A stretch of 64,000 nt of DNA from Psychrobacter glacincola (GCF_904846075.1 NZ_CAJGZH010000003.1:579870-643869); one strand, 5' to 3'. Numbered from the stretch's first letter, positions 21,762-31,851 are shown. Program-made: numbers and translations. The notes: generated by a model from the sequence alone, not told the origin.

Positions 21762-22514
21762 ATTCATATCAACATCATAGCCAGAGCTTTTCATTTCTCT
21801 AGCAATGCTATATTTCCAAGCCCCACTTATATCCATAGACTTATAGACTACACCAGATATATCATTTGGAATCTCTAAATCACCTTTTACAAGTGCAACA
21901 ACGTTTGCTCGACCAATCTTGCCAATTAAGAGTCCGTGCTCAAAAACGACGTTTTGTCTTGCCCGTGGTTTCAAATCTTCTGGTTTAGATCTAACGCCAC
22001 CAACATCACAAGCCGTATAAAGCACAATAGCAAACCCTACATCCGTGTGTTTTTCTAACTTCTCTATGATAGTAGCACCTGAATCAATTTGTTCATGAAG
22101 AATCTTAGCTTCAAAACCGAGCTTTTCAATGAATCTTGCTACTTCATTTTTAGCACCGTCATCATGTCCATGGACTATGAAGACTTTTGAACAATCTAAA
22201 CTTTTACTTCCTTGTAAATGAGAACTTCCACTATTAGAAAATAATGAGAGCTCTTCGATTATGGTATCTATTAAGTTAATAGCACTCCTTCTCCCTGATT
22301 TCCAACAAGCGATATCTTCATCTCTGTTGGCATAAAGCGAAATTGAAAAATAATTGATACGCATCAACTCTTCTAAATAGTTAGAATTACTGCCATGAAT
22401 ATTTTTGATAAGCATATTTAATTGTCGAGTTAACCTATCTAGTTTATCCTCATCATCATATGTTAACTCTTCAAAACCAATTTTTACTTTCTTGAATAAT
22501 TCAATACTATCCAT
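21750..22514 (-). CDS. TIR-like (CAP12/PCTIR-type) domain protein
   Basis: A 254-residue protein with a helical N-terminal part (about 1-100) and a C-terminal TIR-like domain (about 108-245) of the kind in PF10137, found in CBASS and Pycsar effectors and in stand-alone defence genes. Visible are the first strand KVFIVHGHDDG (110-120), EKLEKHTDVGFAIVLYT, and ARQNVVFEHGLLIGKIGR, where Glu192 is in the position of the NAD+-cleaving glutamate. It lacks a nearby cyclase gene. Its ATG begins immediately after the TAG of tyrS, with no spacer, so translation is presumably coupled. A defence role is inferred from the family only. Confidence 0.85.
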   Translation of the reverse strand: MDSIELFKKVKIGFEELTYDDEDKLDRLTRQLNMLIKNIHGSNSNYLEELMRINYFSISLYANRDEDIACWKSGRRSAINLIDTIIEELSLFSNSGSSHLQGSKSLDCSKVFIVHGHDDGAKNEVARFIEKLGFEAKILHEQIDSGATIIEKLEKHTDVGFAIVLYTACDVGGVRSKPEDLKPRARQNVVFEHGLLIGKIGRANVVALVKGDLEIPNDISGVVYKSMDISGAWKYSIAREMKSSGYDVDMNKVE

Positions 22515-23729
22515 CTACTCACTCACCGTCACTTTCGCATACGCCTTTTTGCCTGCTTGGATAACGACTGTCTGACCAGCAGTTAGGCTAAAGCCCGCAT
22601 CGACGACTTCGCCATCTACTTTCACTGCGCCACGCTTGATCATGTCTTTCGCCGATGAGCTATTTTTAGCCAATCCAGCTTGGTTGAGTACTTGAGTAAT
22701 AAATAGCGCCTCAGCACCTTCCAAATCTAGCGTTACTTCTGGTAAATCAACAGGCAGTTCACCATCAGCTAATACGTTACCTGCTGACTTGTGCGCAATG
22801 GCAGCAGCATCGGCATCGTGGAAACGCTCGATTAGTTCTTCAGCAAGAATACGTTTGATTTCTTGTGGATTGCGACCATTTTCCATCTCAGCCATCAACG
22901 CTTCGACTTCTTCCATCGGCTTAAAGCTTAAAAACTCAAAGTAGCGACGGATTAAGGTATCTGGCATCGACAGTAGTTTTTGGTACATGGTTCCCGGTGC
23001 ATCATAAATGCCGACATAGTTATTCAGGGATTTAGACATTTTATTGACGCCGTCTAGCCCTTCTAAGATTGGCACGGTGATACACACTTGTGGCTCTTGA
23101 CCATAACGACCTTGCAGGGTACGTCCCATTAGGATGTTGAAGGTTTGGTCAGTACCGCCAAGCTCGACATCCGCTTTTAATGCGATAGAATCATAGCCTT
23201 GCACCAATGGATATAAAAACTCATGGATGGCAATCGGTGTTTGCGCAGCATAGCGTTTAGAGAAATCATCGCGCTCAAGCATACGCGAGACAGTCAGCTG
23301 GCTAGAAAGCTGAATCATATCGCCCGCTGACATATCCTTGAACCATTCAGAGTTGAAGACAATCTTGGTTTTTTCTTTATCCAAAATCTTAAAGACTTGC
23401 TCCGCATACGTTTGCGCATTAATTTTGATTTGCTCATCGGTCAATGGCGGGCGTGTGCTGTTTTTGCCAGAAGGGTCACCAATCTTGGCAGTATAATCAC
23501 CAATTAGAAAATAAATTTCATGACCCAAATCTTGAAAATGTTTCAGCTTATTAATCAGCACGGTATGACCCAAATGCAGGTCAGGTGCGGTAGGATCAAA
23601 GCCTGCTTTGATACGTAGTGGACGATTCAGTTTTAACTTCTTAACCAAATCTTCTTCAGATAGGATTTCTTGCGTACCGCGTTGGATCAGGGCAAGCTGT
23701 TCTTCTAGGGTGTAAGTTTGCGTGGTCAT
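22515..23729 (-). CDS. tyrS: Tyrosyl-tRNA synthetase
   Basis: A 404-residue class I aminoacyl-tRNA synthetase that charges tRNA-Tyr. The nucleotide-binding motif appears as HLGH (52-55) and the second as KMSKS (230-234). An S4-type RNA-binding domain forms the C-terminus (about 335-400: [23 protein letters not shown]). Length and the [10 protein letters not shown] form fit the TyrS subclass common in gammaproteobacteria with a TyrZ-like sequence. It leads a unit with the TIR-like and DUF1653 genes and is divergent from anmK. Confidence 0.97.
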   Translation of the reverse strand: MTTQTYTLEEQLALIQRGTQEILSEEDLVKKLKLNRPLRIKAGFDPTAPDLHLGHTVLINKLKHFQDLGHEIYFLIGDYTAKIGDPSGKNSTRPPLTDEQIKINAQTYAEQVFKILDKEKTKIVFNSEWFKDMSAGDMIQLSSQLTVSRMLERDDFSKRYAAQTPIAIHEFLYPLVQGYDSIALKADVELGGTDQTFNILMGRTLQGRYGQEPQVCITVPILEGLDGVNKMSKSLNNYVGIYDAPGTMYQKLLSMPDTLIRRYFEFLSFKPMEEVEALMAEMENGRNPQEIKRILAEELIERFHDADAAAIAHKSAGNVLADGELPVDLPEVTLDLEGAEALFITQVLNQAGLAKNSSSAKDMIKRGAVKVDGEVVDAGFSLTAGQTVVIQAGKKAYAKVTVSE

Positions 23730-23848
23730 GATGCTCTCTTTATTGTCTTTATTAAAAGGGTAACGCGTTTGGGCTATTTAGAATCTCGTAGCCAGTAAAA
23801 GATGTTAGAATTTGAGAGATATACTAGCGTTTTTTAAGGTAAATTGCC

Positions 23849-25189
23849 ATGACCAAGCCCGTATCGATTGACGATATTCAGAATACTCCTGACACAGATT
23901 TAAGTTTAGAGATGAGCTTACATAGTCGTCTAGATAATATTGATGATTTAAATTATGCCACTTTGACCGACGCACTCGAGCAAACGGTGTTTGAAAACTT
24001 CGATGATGGCTTATATATCGGCATGATGTCTGGCACCAGTCTAGACGGAATGGATGCGGTTCTTTGTCAGTTTAGTAGTGATAGTAGTGCTGAAACAGAT
24101 ACCCAGCAACCGATGCGACTGTTAGCAACTCATAGCCAAGAGTTTCCGCCGCGTTTGCGTGAAGTGTTATTGGCTTTATGCCAGCCTAATGGTGTTCAAG
24201 AATTAGTACCTGCAGAGGGTGAGCCAAACAGCGAATTAGACTGGTTCGGTTGGGCCAGTAAAGAATATGCTGAATTTGCCAGCGAGGCGGTCAATAATTT
24301 ATTGCAGCAATCGAATACTGATGTAGAGTCGGTGTTGGCGATTGGCTGTCACGGTCAAACGGTACGCCATCGTCCGCAATTGGGCTTTAGCTTGCAATTG
24401 CTCGATGCCAATATCATCGCTGAGCGTACTGGCATTAGCGTCGTCAGCGATTTCCGCCGCCGTGATATGGCAGTCGGTGGTCAAGGCGCGCCTTTGGTTC
24501 CAGCTTTTCATCAAGCGTTATTTGCCACGCCTGATAGCACGCGCGTGTTATTAAATTTAGGCGGTATTGCCAATATCACAGTCTTGCCAGCAAACGATAG
24601 TCCTGTGATTGGTTATGACACGGGTCCTGCCAATTTATTGTTGGATGCGTGGACGGCATTACATACTGATAAAGATTATGATGCTGGCGGCACTTGGGCT
24701 CAGTCTGGACAAGTGGTTGAGCCGCTACTTAATCAGCTGATAGAACATCCGTTCTTTGCGCGAACGTATCCAAAAAGTACAGGGCGTGAAGATTTTAATT
24801 TAATATGGCTACAGGATGAACTGCAAAAATTTGATCAGGCATCTGCCCATATTCGCTATTCATCAGCGGATGTACAGGCAACGCTCACTGAACTGACAGC
24901 GATGAGTGCCAGCATGCAAATTAATATGTTTATTAATGCTCATGAAGATAGCTCGGTTTACGTCTGCGGTGGCGGTGCATTAAACGATTATTTGATGACT
25001 CGCTTGCAAGCGCATCTGCCCCATTGCACGGTAGAGACCACCGCAAGCTTAGGACTGAATCCAGCGTGGGTCGAAGCCGTCGCCTTTGCATGGCTCGCAC
25101 GGCAAACCCTGATGGGTGAAACGGGTAATTTGCCTGCGGTCACTGGCGCCAGTAAAGGCGTGGTTTTGGGTCAGGTTTGTTTCGCCTGA
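23849..25189 (+). CDS. anmK: Anhydro-N-acetylmuramic acid kinase
   Basis: A 446-residue kinase that converts 1,6-anhydro-MurNAc to MurNAc-6-phosphate in cell-wall recycling. The ATP-binding loop GMMSGTSLDGMD is at 58-69. Other family motifs are GCHGQTVRH, GGIANITVLP, GYDTGPANLLLDAW, GREDFN and CGGGALNDYLM. The N-terminus has about 50 acidic extra residues compared with the usual about 370-residue enzyme; a downstream ATG at codon 23 would shorten this only in part. It is divergent from tyrS, as in many related genomes. Confidence 0.95.
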   Translation: MTKPVSIDDIQNTPDTDLSLEMSLHSRLDNIDDLNYATLTDALEQTVFENFDDGLYIGMMSGTSLDGMDAVLCQFSSDSSAETDTQQPMRLLATHSQEFPPRLREVLLALCQPNGVQELVPAEGEPNSELDWFGWASKEYAEFASEAVNNLLQQSNTDVESVLAIGCHGQTVRHRPQLGFSLQLLDANIIAERTGISVVSDFRRRDMAVGGQGAPLVPAFHQALFATPDSTRVLLNLGGIANITVLPANDSPVIGYDTGPANLLLDAWTALHTDKDYDAGGTWAQSGQVVEPLLNQLIEHPFFARTYPKSTGREDFNLIWLQDELQKFDQASAHIRYSSADVQATLTELTAMSASMQINMFINAHEDSSVYVCGGGALNDYLMTRLQAHLPHCTVETTASLGLNPAWVEAVAFAWLARQTLMGETGNLPAVTGASKGVVLGQVCFA

Positions 25190-25285
25190 CTGGTCAAATT
25201 TTAGTTTACACACGTGCACTTATGTGTTTTATAATGAATTCTGAAATACCCTCCTCTTAGGACTTGTAAGTATAGGATATATCGC

Positions 25286-26665
25286 ATGAGCCAACACAGC
25301 AGTTCACTTACTGATCAAGCTACCAATGATGCTAGCGCAACAGCAGAGTATCAACCGCGTCAGAAACCACCGCACTATGAGCGTAGCGATGACTTGCGCG
25401 TCGTAATTACGGGTATGGGTGCGTTGACACCTTTGGGACTCGACGTCGATAGCTCATGGACTAAGCTGCTCAATGGTGATAGCGGCATCGCGCCAATTAC
25501 ACATTTTGATGCTACTGGCTATCGTGCTCAAATTGCTGGCGTGGTCAAAGATTTCGATGCCAAACAATATATGAATGCCAAAGATGCGCGACGCTATGAT
25601 GAATTTATTCATTATGGTATTGCCGCCTCTAGTATGGCATTACAGAATGCTGGTTTTATCGATGAAGTAAGTGCTGCTGATGCACCTGTGCAAAATGTCG
25701 ATCAAGAGCGATTCGGCATTATTTTAGGCTCAGGTATTGGTGGTATCCAAACCATTGAAAACAGTCGCGATACGCTACGAGAAAAAGGCGCTATGAAAGT
25801 TTCACCCTTTATCATTCCTGGCTCTATTGTGAATATGGCAGCAGGCTTAGTGGCGATTAAACATACCTTAAAAGGTCCCAACCTTGCGACATCGACGGCT
25901 TGTACCACCGCTACCCATGCGATGGGTCTCGCTGCACGTTTGATTGCTTATGGTGACGCCGATGTCATGCTAGCAGGTGGTAGTGAAAAAGGCTCAAGCC
26001 CACTTGGCATATCAGGCTTTGGTGCCATGCATGCCCTCTCAACTCGTAATGAAGAGCCAACCAAAGCCTCGCGTCCCTTTGACAAAGACCGTGATGGCTT
26101 TGTGCTCGGTGATGGTGCGGGTATGGTGGTACTAGAAAGCCTTGCTCATGCCAAAGCACGCGGTGCAACCATACTCGCTGAACTGGTCGGCTTTGGCATG
26201 AGTGATGATGCCAGCCACATCACAGCACCGCCTGAAGATGGCAGCGGTGCGGCGCGAGCGATGCGTAATGCCCTAAATGATGCAGGTATTGAGCCATCGA
26301 GTGTTGGTTATGTCAACGCTCATGGCACCAGCACCCCTGCAGGTGATGTCGCTGAATCGATTGCTATTGAAACCGTTTTTGCCCCAGTTAAAGACCGCAT
26401 TTTGGTCAGCTCAACCAAATCTATGACAGGTCATTTGCTTGGTGCCGCGGGTGCTGTTGAAGCCATATTCACCGTCCTTACCCTACAGCATCAGCATGTG
26501 CCACCCACCATTAATTTGGACAATGTGGAAGACAACTGTAACCTCGACTATGTCGCCAACCAATCGCGCAAAGTTGAAAACCTACAGTATGCCGTATCCA
26601 ATAGCTTTGGCTTTGGTGGTACCAATGGCTCGTTAGTATTTGCGCGCTGGCCCGTGAATCATTAA
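25286..26665 (+). CDS. fabF: Beta-ketoacyl-ACP synthase II (FabF-type)
   Basis: A 459-residue condensing enzyme of fatty acid elongation. The catalytic triad is complete: Cys206 in TSTACTTATHA, His346 in NAHGTST and His383 in MTGHLLGAAGA, with Lys378 alongside. The C-terminal glycine loop SNSFGFGGTNGS is present. About 36 N-terminal residues precede the usual VVITGMGALTPLG start. The TTATHA after the cysteine differs from the TSGVHN of typical FabF, so this may be a second FabF paralogue instead of the main one. No acpP or other fab gene is adjacent. Confidence 0.88.
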   Translation: MSQHSSSLTDQATNDASATAEYQPRQKPPHYERSDDLRVVITGMGALTPLGLDVDSSWTKLLNGDSGIAPITHFDATGYRAQIAGVVKDFDAKQYMNAKDARRYDEFIHYGIAASSMALQNAGFIDEVSAADAPVQNVDQERFGIILGSGIGGIQTIENSRDTLREKGAMKVSPFIIPGSIVNMAAGLVAIKHTLKGPNLATSTACTTATHAMGLAARLIAYGDADVMLAGGSEKGSSPLGISGFGAMHALSTRNEEPTKASRPFDKDRDGFVLGDGAGMVVLESLAHAKARGATILAELVGFGMSDDASHITAPPEDGSGAARAMRNALNDAGIEPSSVGYVNAHGTSTPAGDVAESIAIETVFAPVKDRILVSSTKSMTGHLLGAAGAVEAIFTVLTLQHQHVPPTINLDNVEDNCNLDYVANQSRKVENLQYAVSNSFGFGGTNGSLVFARWPVNH

Positions 26666-26733
26666 GGTATAAAACTCTCCATATCGGTCGTTGTAACCTT
26701 GGTGTCAGATTTGCTACGTTTGTCCACTTGCAG

Positions 26734-26770
26734 CCCCTTATCGTATTTGCGTATGATAAGGGGTAATTTT
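26734..26770 (+). terminator. Terminator after fabF
   Basis: CCCCTTATC pairs with GATAAGGGG across a 12-base loop and is followed by TAATTTTT. It ends 11 bases before the next start codon. Confidence 0.7.
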
Positions 26771-26780
26771 TGGAACATTT

Positions 26781-27629
26781 ATGGACGATACCATGTCAAG
26801 CTACTCATTTTCCCATCAGTTTTACCAGCGCTGGACGTGTGCGCCTGAGCCTATTCGCGCAGCTATTACCCAAGAGCTAAAAGACATCACCACCTTATTG
26901 CAAAACGATACCCCATTTGAAAGCTTTGTCTTTAATACTCATGATTTGGATACCCACATCGATGAGCTCTACGAAAACCATGAAGCGGAGCAGGCCATCG
27001 CTAAAGCCATTACTGACAAAAAGGCCGAAGAGCAAGCGACCGCAGAAAAACAGCAGCGAGAAGAACAACAAAAAGTAAAAGCGGCAGAGGATGCCAGATT
27101 AAAAGAAAGTGCTAGATTAAAAGAAGCAGCCAAACTTCGTGAAGTAGCAGATACCGCGCAAAAAGAACAACAGAAAACTGAGCAAATAGCCGCTGAGAAG
27201 AAGAATATTGCTGATAAAACGACCGCTATGAATGCCAATGATGCGAGTGATTCAGAATCGCTTAGTATTGATAACACGGTTGAAAAAAACCAAAATGTTG
27301 AAAAATCGGCTGCGACGCAATCTAGCTCTGAGAACAAAACCACCAGTGAACATGCTAATGTCGCTAATGACAAGCATATCAATGACGACCACAGTATAAA
27401 AGCGGTCAATGACAAAGCCAGCGCCGCCATCAAACTGGCACTGAAAGATGCAAAACTGAGTACTACACATCAAGAGATGATCCGTGAGTTGGAAATGCAA
27501 ATTGATGATTATCTCAGTGAGCAAATGATGCTGATGTCTGAGAATTTAAAATCTTGGTTACGTGCTGAAGTGACTCAAAATCTAAGCGAAGATGAAGCAG
27601 TAACTGATAAAGAGTTTAAAAAAAGCTAA
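26781..27629 (+). CDS. Hypothetical coiled-coil protein
   Basis: A 282-residue protein without a recognised domain. Residues about 70-160 are a Lys/Glu/Ala-rich, long predicted coiled coil (repeats such as ARLKESARLKEAAKLREVA), followed by a Ser/Asn/Asp-rich linker and a C-terminal amphipathic helical segment (IKLALKDAKLSTTHQEMIRELEMQ). There is no signal peptide. GGAA 6 bases before the ATG supports the start. The composition resembles TolA-like linkers, but no TolA membrane anchor is present, so no function is assigned. Confidence 0.7.
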   Translation: MDDTMSSYSFSHQFYQRWTCAPEPIRAAITQELKDITTLLQNDTPFESFVFNTHDLDTHIDELYENHEAEQAIAKAITDKKAEEQATAEKQQREEQQKVKAAEDARLKESARLKEAAKLREVADTAQKEQQKTEQIAAEKKNIADKTTAMNANDASDSESLSIDNTVEKNQNVEKSAATQSSSENKTTSEHANVANDKHINDDHSIKAVNDKASAAIKLALKDAKLSTTHQEMIRELEMQIDDYLSEQMMLMSENLKSWLRAEVTQNLSEDEAVTDKEFKKS

Positions 27630-27688
27630 ACGCTGCGTCCTACGCATTACCCTTTAGCAATAAATCCTCAGTAATAAATTCCTCGTAC

Positions 27689-27723
27689 TAAAAAACCCCC
27701 GTAAACTTTACGGGGGTTTTTTC
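27689..27723. terminator. Bidirectional terminator
   Basis: AACCCCCGTAAAC / TTTACGGGGGTT with A6 and T6 on either side, between the convergent coiled-coil and aminopeptidase genes. Confidence 0.9.
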
Positions 27724-27753
27724 ATTTTAGATTCGTCGATATGAGCGTTTACT

Positions 27754-29571
27754 TTAGATAGCCTTAGTCCGCTCAGTCAACCAGTCAAGTGCCGCACCTT
27801 CAACGCGGTCTTTTAGCTCTGCATAGACTTGGCTATGATAATTATTCAACCAATCAATTTCGATTTGAGTCAATAATGACGACTCAATTAAACGAGTATC
27901 AATTGGGCAATAAGTGACGGTCTCAAAATTAAGAAAGTCACCAAATTCCGTCTCTACTGGTTGGGCAACACGTTTATTAACCATCAGGTTCTCAATACGA
28001 ATACCGTATTTGCCTTCACGATATAGACCTGGCTCATTACTTGAGATCATGCCCTCTTTCATCGCACGCTCTTTCGGCATGCTGGCACTATAAGCAATCA
28101 CTTGTGGGCCTTCATGAACGTTCAAGAAATAACCAACGCCATGACCTGTACCGTGACCATAATCCATCTGTGCCTGCCATAATGGTGCACGGCATATCGC
28201 ATCGATGAGTGGTGAAGCGATACCATTGGGGAAATGTGCTTTGGCCAAGGCAATATGGGCTTTAAGTACGGTGGTAAAGTCACGTTTGTGTTCGCTGCTT
28301 ACCTGTCCAATACCGACCACACGGGTGATGTCTGTGGTGCCGTTTTGATACTGAGCGCCTGAATCAATGAGCAATAAACCACCCTCGCCTTCATTGACAT
28401 CTAGGTAGCTAAATTTCTCAGGCGTTGCACGATAATGTGGCAGCGCACCATTTTCATTAAAGCCTGCGATAGTCGGGAAACTTGGCGATACATAGTGTGG
28501 CTGCTGACTGCGCACTTCGATGAGCATACTATCAACATCTAGCTCGCTTAAACGCTCACCGTCTGCTAAACGCTGCTCAAATGCGGCAAAAAACTCACTT
28601 AATGCCGCGCCATCTTGACGCATGGCTTCACGCACATGGTCGATATCAGCGTCAGATTTCACTGATTTTAGCAACGTACTTGGCGCCATTTGCTCAATAA
28701 AACCTATGCCATCGCCCATTTTAGATAACGTACCCACTGCCACTTTACTTGGGTCTAATAGCAATAAGTCATCGGCGGTCAATGTGCCCAACGCATCTTG
28801 CACAGCGTCATAATCAGCAAGGGTGATACAGCTGTCTTTTAAGATTTGTGCTATCTCGCTACTGACTTTATTATTATCGATAAACAATGTCGCGTCATTT
28901 TCGCTAATGAGCATATGTGCCAAAAACACAGGGTTATAGTCAACATCAGCGCCGCGTAAATTGGTCAACCAAGCAATATCGTCTAGGCTTGAAAGCAAGT
29001 GATGGGTTGCACCTGCCTCAGCCATACCTGCGCGTACAGCGGCAAGTTTTGAGGTAGCAGACTGCGCGACAAACTGCGCATCGTGTTGATATAGACTGGC
29101 AGTAGGTAGCGCTGGACGATCGCTCCATATTTCTGTCAATACGTCACGCTCAGTGATTAAGGTAATGTCATTGGCATCAAAGGCATTTAACAATCTATCT
29201 TGCTCAGAGATAGACAATACATTGCCGTCGACTGCCACGCTATCACCTTCTGCTAAGTGCTCAGCTAACCAGTCAATATGATTTGGCTGACCCGGTGCAA
29301 GCTTCTCTAAGCTAATACCGGTACCTTCTAATTGGTCAGCGGCATGTACCCAATAGCGGCTGTCCGTCCATAACCCAGCAAAATCAGCGGTAACAACGAG
29401 CGTCCCGACTGAGCCTGTGAATCCTGATAACCATAAGCGCGCTTGCCAATATTCTGGCAGATACTCAGATAAATGCGGATCAGCAGACGGTACGATAATC
29501 GCGGTCAGATCTTGTGCTACCAACGCCTGACGTAGGCTGTCGATACGATCGTGGATGCTTTGTTTATTCAT
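27754..29571 (-). CDS. Xaa-Pro aminopeptidase (M24B, aminopeptidase P family)
   Basis: A 605-residue, three-domain aminopeptidase P of the long form found in Moraxellaceae and eukaryotes, which removes an N-terminal residue next to proline from peptides in the cytoplasm. The pita-bread catalytic domain carries the expected metal ligands: two Asp in LLIDSGAQYQNGTTDITR, His in HGTGHGVGYFLNVHEG, Glu in SSNEPGLY and Glu in GIRIENL. AAGGA precedes the start. The POT peptide transporter gene lies upstream on the same strand, separated by its own terminator, which suggests a shared role in peptide use. Confidence 0.94.
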   Translation of the reverse strand: MNKQSIHDRIDSLRQALVAQDLTAIIVPSADPHLSEYLPEYWQARLWLSGFTGSVGTLVVTADFAGLWTDSRYWVHAADQLEGTGISLEKLAPGQPNHIDWLAEHLAEGDSVAVDGNVLSISEQDRLLNAFDANDITLITERDVLTEIWSDRPALPTASLYQHDAQFVAQSATSKLAAVRAGMAEAGATHHLLSSLDDIAWLTNLRGADVDYNPVFLAHMLISENDATLFIDNNKVSSEIAQILKDSCITLADYDAVQDALGTLTADDLLLLDPSKVAVGTLSKMGDGIGFIEQMAPSTLLKSVKSDADIDHVREAMRQDGAALSEFFAAFEQRLADGERLSELDVDSMLIEVRSQQPHYVSPSFPTIAGFNENGALPHYRATPEKFSYLDVNEGEGGLLLIDSGAQYQNGTTDITRVVGIGQVSSEHKRDFTTVLKAHIALAKAHFPNGIASPLIDAICRAPLWQAQMDYGHGTGHGVGYFLNVHEGPQVIAYSASMPKERAMKEGMISSNEPGLYREGKYGIRIENLMVNKRVAQPVETEFGDFLNFETVTYCPIDTRLIESSLLTQIEIDWLNNYHSQVYAELKDRVEGAALDWLTERTKAI

Positions 29572-29978
29572 AAAAGGTGTCCTTATTGATTTTAAAAAAT
29601 AAGATTTGGAAAAATCATATTGTGAGGCGACTATGGATAGTCGTCTTATTTGAGCGAGTAAACTGTTTTAGGCGTTTGCTATTTATCATTCACTGAATGC
29701 TTAGCATCTAAACAACCTGCGTAAGACGCTCAATGTCTTAAAAATTAAAATGTTGTCAATGACCAGATAGATAAGGCTAACTACTGTTAAGAGCCTAATA
29801 GCATTACAGCAGAGCATCATTAGATGTTTGGGCGGAAAGCGAACTTTCAATAGCGTGGGGGCAATAACTTACTAAGTGTCACCATAAAACGTGCTACCAA
29901 TCATGGTAACACGTCTCGCCATCTAACATTTTTGCTGGTATTGATATTGACCCTAAATCCGTTAACCGTGTGTCTGAA
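29572..29978. other. Intergenic region between aminopeptidase and peptide transporter genes
   Basis: This 407-base region has no gene. It contains the peptide transporter's terminator at 29884-29914 and presumably the aminopeptidase promoter near its left end. Nothing else is recognisable. Confidence 0.5.
29884..29914 (-). terminator. Terminator of the POT transporter gene
   Basis: ACGTGTTACCA, loop, TGGTAGCACGT (one mismatch) followed on the minus strand by TTTTATGG. Confidence 0.65.
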
Positions 29979-31541
29979 TTAGCGCAGCGTATCTGCACGC
30001 TCGCTTTTTTGCAGCATATTATTGATCGGTTTGGCTAATGCCAATAAGACAACGGCTGTGACCACCAAAAAGATTGTCATCATCGTAAATAAGCCCGGCA
30101 ACCCTTCGATCTTATCCGCTGATACTTGACCACCAAAGAACGCAGCAACCAAATTACCTAAAGCAAGAGAAGCAAAGAAAAGCCCCATCATCTGACCTTG
30201 CATGCCTTTTGGCGCAAGCTTAGTCATTGCAGACAGACCAACAGGACTGAGCGCCAACTCACCAAGGGTCAGCAATAATAAACTACCCACTAACCATAAA
30301 GGTGAAGCCAATCCACCATCGCTAGTCAAAATGCTTTTTGAGGCAAATATCATCAAAGCAAAGCCTGCAGCGGCAAACAACATACCAAGCGCAAACTTTA
30401 CCATACTATTTGGCTCAAGACCTCGATTGGCAAGCTTGACCCAGACAATGCTGATGATCGGTGCTAATATTAAAATAAATAAGGGATTAAGCGACTGGAA
30501 CCAAATACTAGGCACTTCAAAGCCTAAAACATTCAGGTCTGTATAGCGATCAGCGAACAGGTTAAAAGACGTTGGCTGCTGCTCAAAGCTTGACCAAAAT
30601 AGCGTCGAGCCGATGATTAAGATAAAACAAATTAACAAACGCAGCTTGTCAGTTTTATCCAATCGCGGTGAAATAAACATGACAGCAAAGTATAATATGA
30701 CGACTGCTGCAATGAGGTAAGTCATATACTGAGCAACCATTTCAGGGTTAAATGGCATAATACCAGTCGACACTAAGACAGTAATGGCAGCAAGTAGCGC
30801 GAGAAACCCGCCAACCCAGCGACCTACATTTTTGAAACGTCCAGTCGTTTGTTCCCATTCAGGCGTAATGTTTTTGGCACGAGCATAACGATTTAAGGTT
30901 TTTTTAGCTGAAAAACGATAAATCAATAGTGAAGCTAACATGCCAAGACCACCGACACCAAAGCCTACATGCCACATACCTTTTTCTTTAAATACGCCAA
31001 CGATAAGGGCAGCCAGTAGCGCACCAATATTGATACCCATATAGAATAGAGTAAAGCCGCTATCACGGCGTGCATCGCCTTTGGGATACAACGTTCCGAC
31101 CATCACGGAGATACAGGTTTTAAATAAGCCTGAACCGAGAACGATACACATCAAACCCACAAAAAACAGCGTCATCCCAAACATAGCGGATAGTGCGATA
31201 CACAAATGACCAAGGGCGATAATAATACTACCCCACCACAGTGCACGCTCTTGACCGAGCCAATTATCAGCCAACCAGCCACCCGGTACTGCCGCTAAAT
31301 ATAACGAACCAGCAAAAATACCATAGATAGCAGAAGCTGTAACTTCATCGAAACCAAAACCGCCACTACCGACGGTCGCTACCATAAATAATACTAATAG
31401 TGGACGGATACTATAATAAGAGAATCGCTCCCACATTTCTGTGAAAAACAATGGACGTAACGGCTTAGGGTGCCCCATAAATCCATTATCTAGTGCTGCC
31501 AATTCAGCAGCACTAGCCTCTGACTTTGATTCTGTACTCAT
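29979..31541 (-). CDS. Proton-dependent oligopeptide transporter (POT/PTR family)
   Basis: A 520-residue MFS-type di/tripeptide:H+ symporter. It has the N-terminal motif GHPKPLRPLFFTEMWERFSYYSIRPLLVLF (shown here in part as EMWERFSYY), the PTR signature FTLFYMGINIGALLAAL, and about 14 membrane helices, with the extra pair between the two bundles typical of bacterial POTs. AAGGA precedes the ATG. It imports short peptides, which the neighbouring aminopeptidase P could trim. Confidence 0.94.
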   Translation of the reverse strand: MSTESKSEASAAELAALDNGFMGHPKPLRPLFFTEMWERFSYYSIRPLLVLFMVATVGSGGFGFDEVTASAIYGIFAGSLYLAAVPGGWLADNWLGQERALWWGSIIIALGHLCIALSAMFGMTLFFVGLMCIVLGSGLFKTCISVMVGTLYPKGDARRDSGFTLFYMGINIGALLAALIVGVFKEKGMWHVGFGVGGLGMLASLLIYRFSAKKTLNRYARAKNITPEWEQTTGRFKNVGRWVGGFLALLAAITVLVSTGIMPFNPEMVAQYMTYLIAAVVILYFAVMFISPRLDKTDKLRLLICFILIIGSTLFWSSFEQQPTSFNLFADRYTDLNVLGFEVPSIWFQSLNPLFILILAPIISIVWVKLANRGLEPNSMVKFALGMLFAAAGFALMIFASKSILTSDGGLASPLWLVGSLLLLTLGELALSPVGLSAMTKLAPKGMQGQMMGLFFASLALGNLVAAFFGGQVSADKIEGLPGLFTMMTIFLVVTAVVLLALAKPINNMLQKSERADTLR

Positions 31542-31683
31542 AACTTTATTCCTTTAAAGACCACTGTATTAACGACTAAACATATAATTATCCCGACAAG
31601 CGGTCATATAGGCGCATCATTGTTTCACTTGGATATAATCAAGTAAAGAAATAATTGGTCAATAATTACACAAATACTCACAA

Positions 31684-31724
31684 AAAAACCCGCTATCATT
31701 GGCTGAAAGCGGGCTTTTATTTTT
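31684..31724. terminator. Terminator of the low-complexity protein gene
   Basis: CCCGCT and AGCGGG enclose a 13-base loop, with seven A on the left and a T-rich tract on the right. On the minus strand it is followed by T7 and can end the transcript from 32351. It could work in both directions. Confidence 0.65.
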
Positions 31725-31788
31725 AGCATCAATGGCAGTGATGACGACGCTGTTGTGCTTATGGTATTACAATAATATTGCCATAATA

Positions 31789-31851
31789 CTTAGGTTTTAA
31801 GCAAAAACACTTAGGCTTTAAGCGAAAATCCTTGGACTTTAAGCGAAGCGG
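31789..31851. repeat. Three imperfect 21-bp tandem repeats
   Basis: Units begin at 31789, 31810 and 31831, each reading CTTaGgnTTTAAGCgAAa with variations. They lie in the non-coding gap 31542-31895 downstream of the low-complexity gene. The rest of that gap holds only the terminator and the POT upstream region. Confidence 0.75.

Noticed and set aside
26969..27433. Minus-strand frame of 154 codons inside the coiled-coil gene
   Set aside because: Its Phe/Ser/Cys/Ala-rich composition is the antisense reading of Lys/Glu/Ala codons. No ribosome site or family pattern is present.
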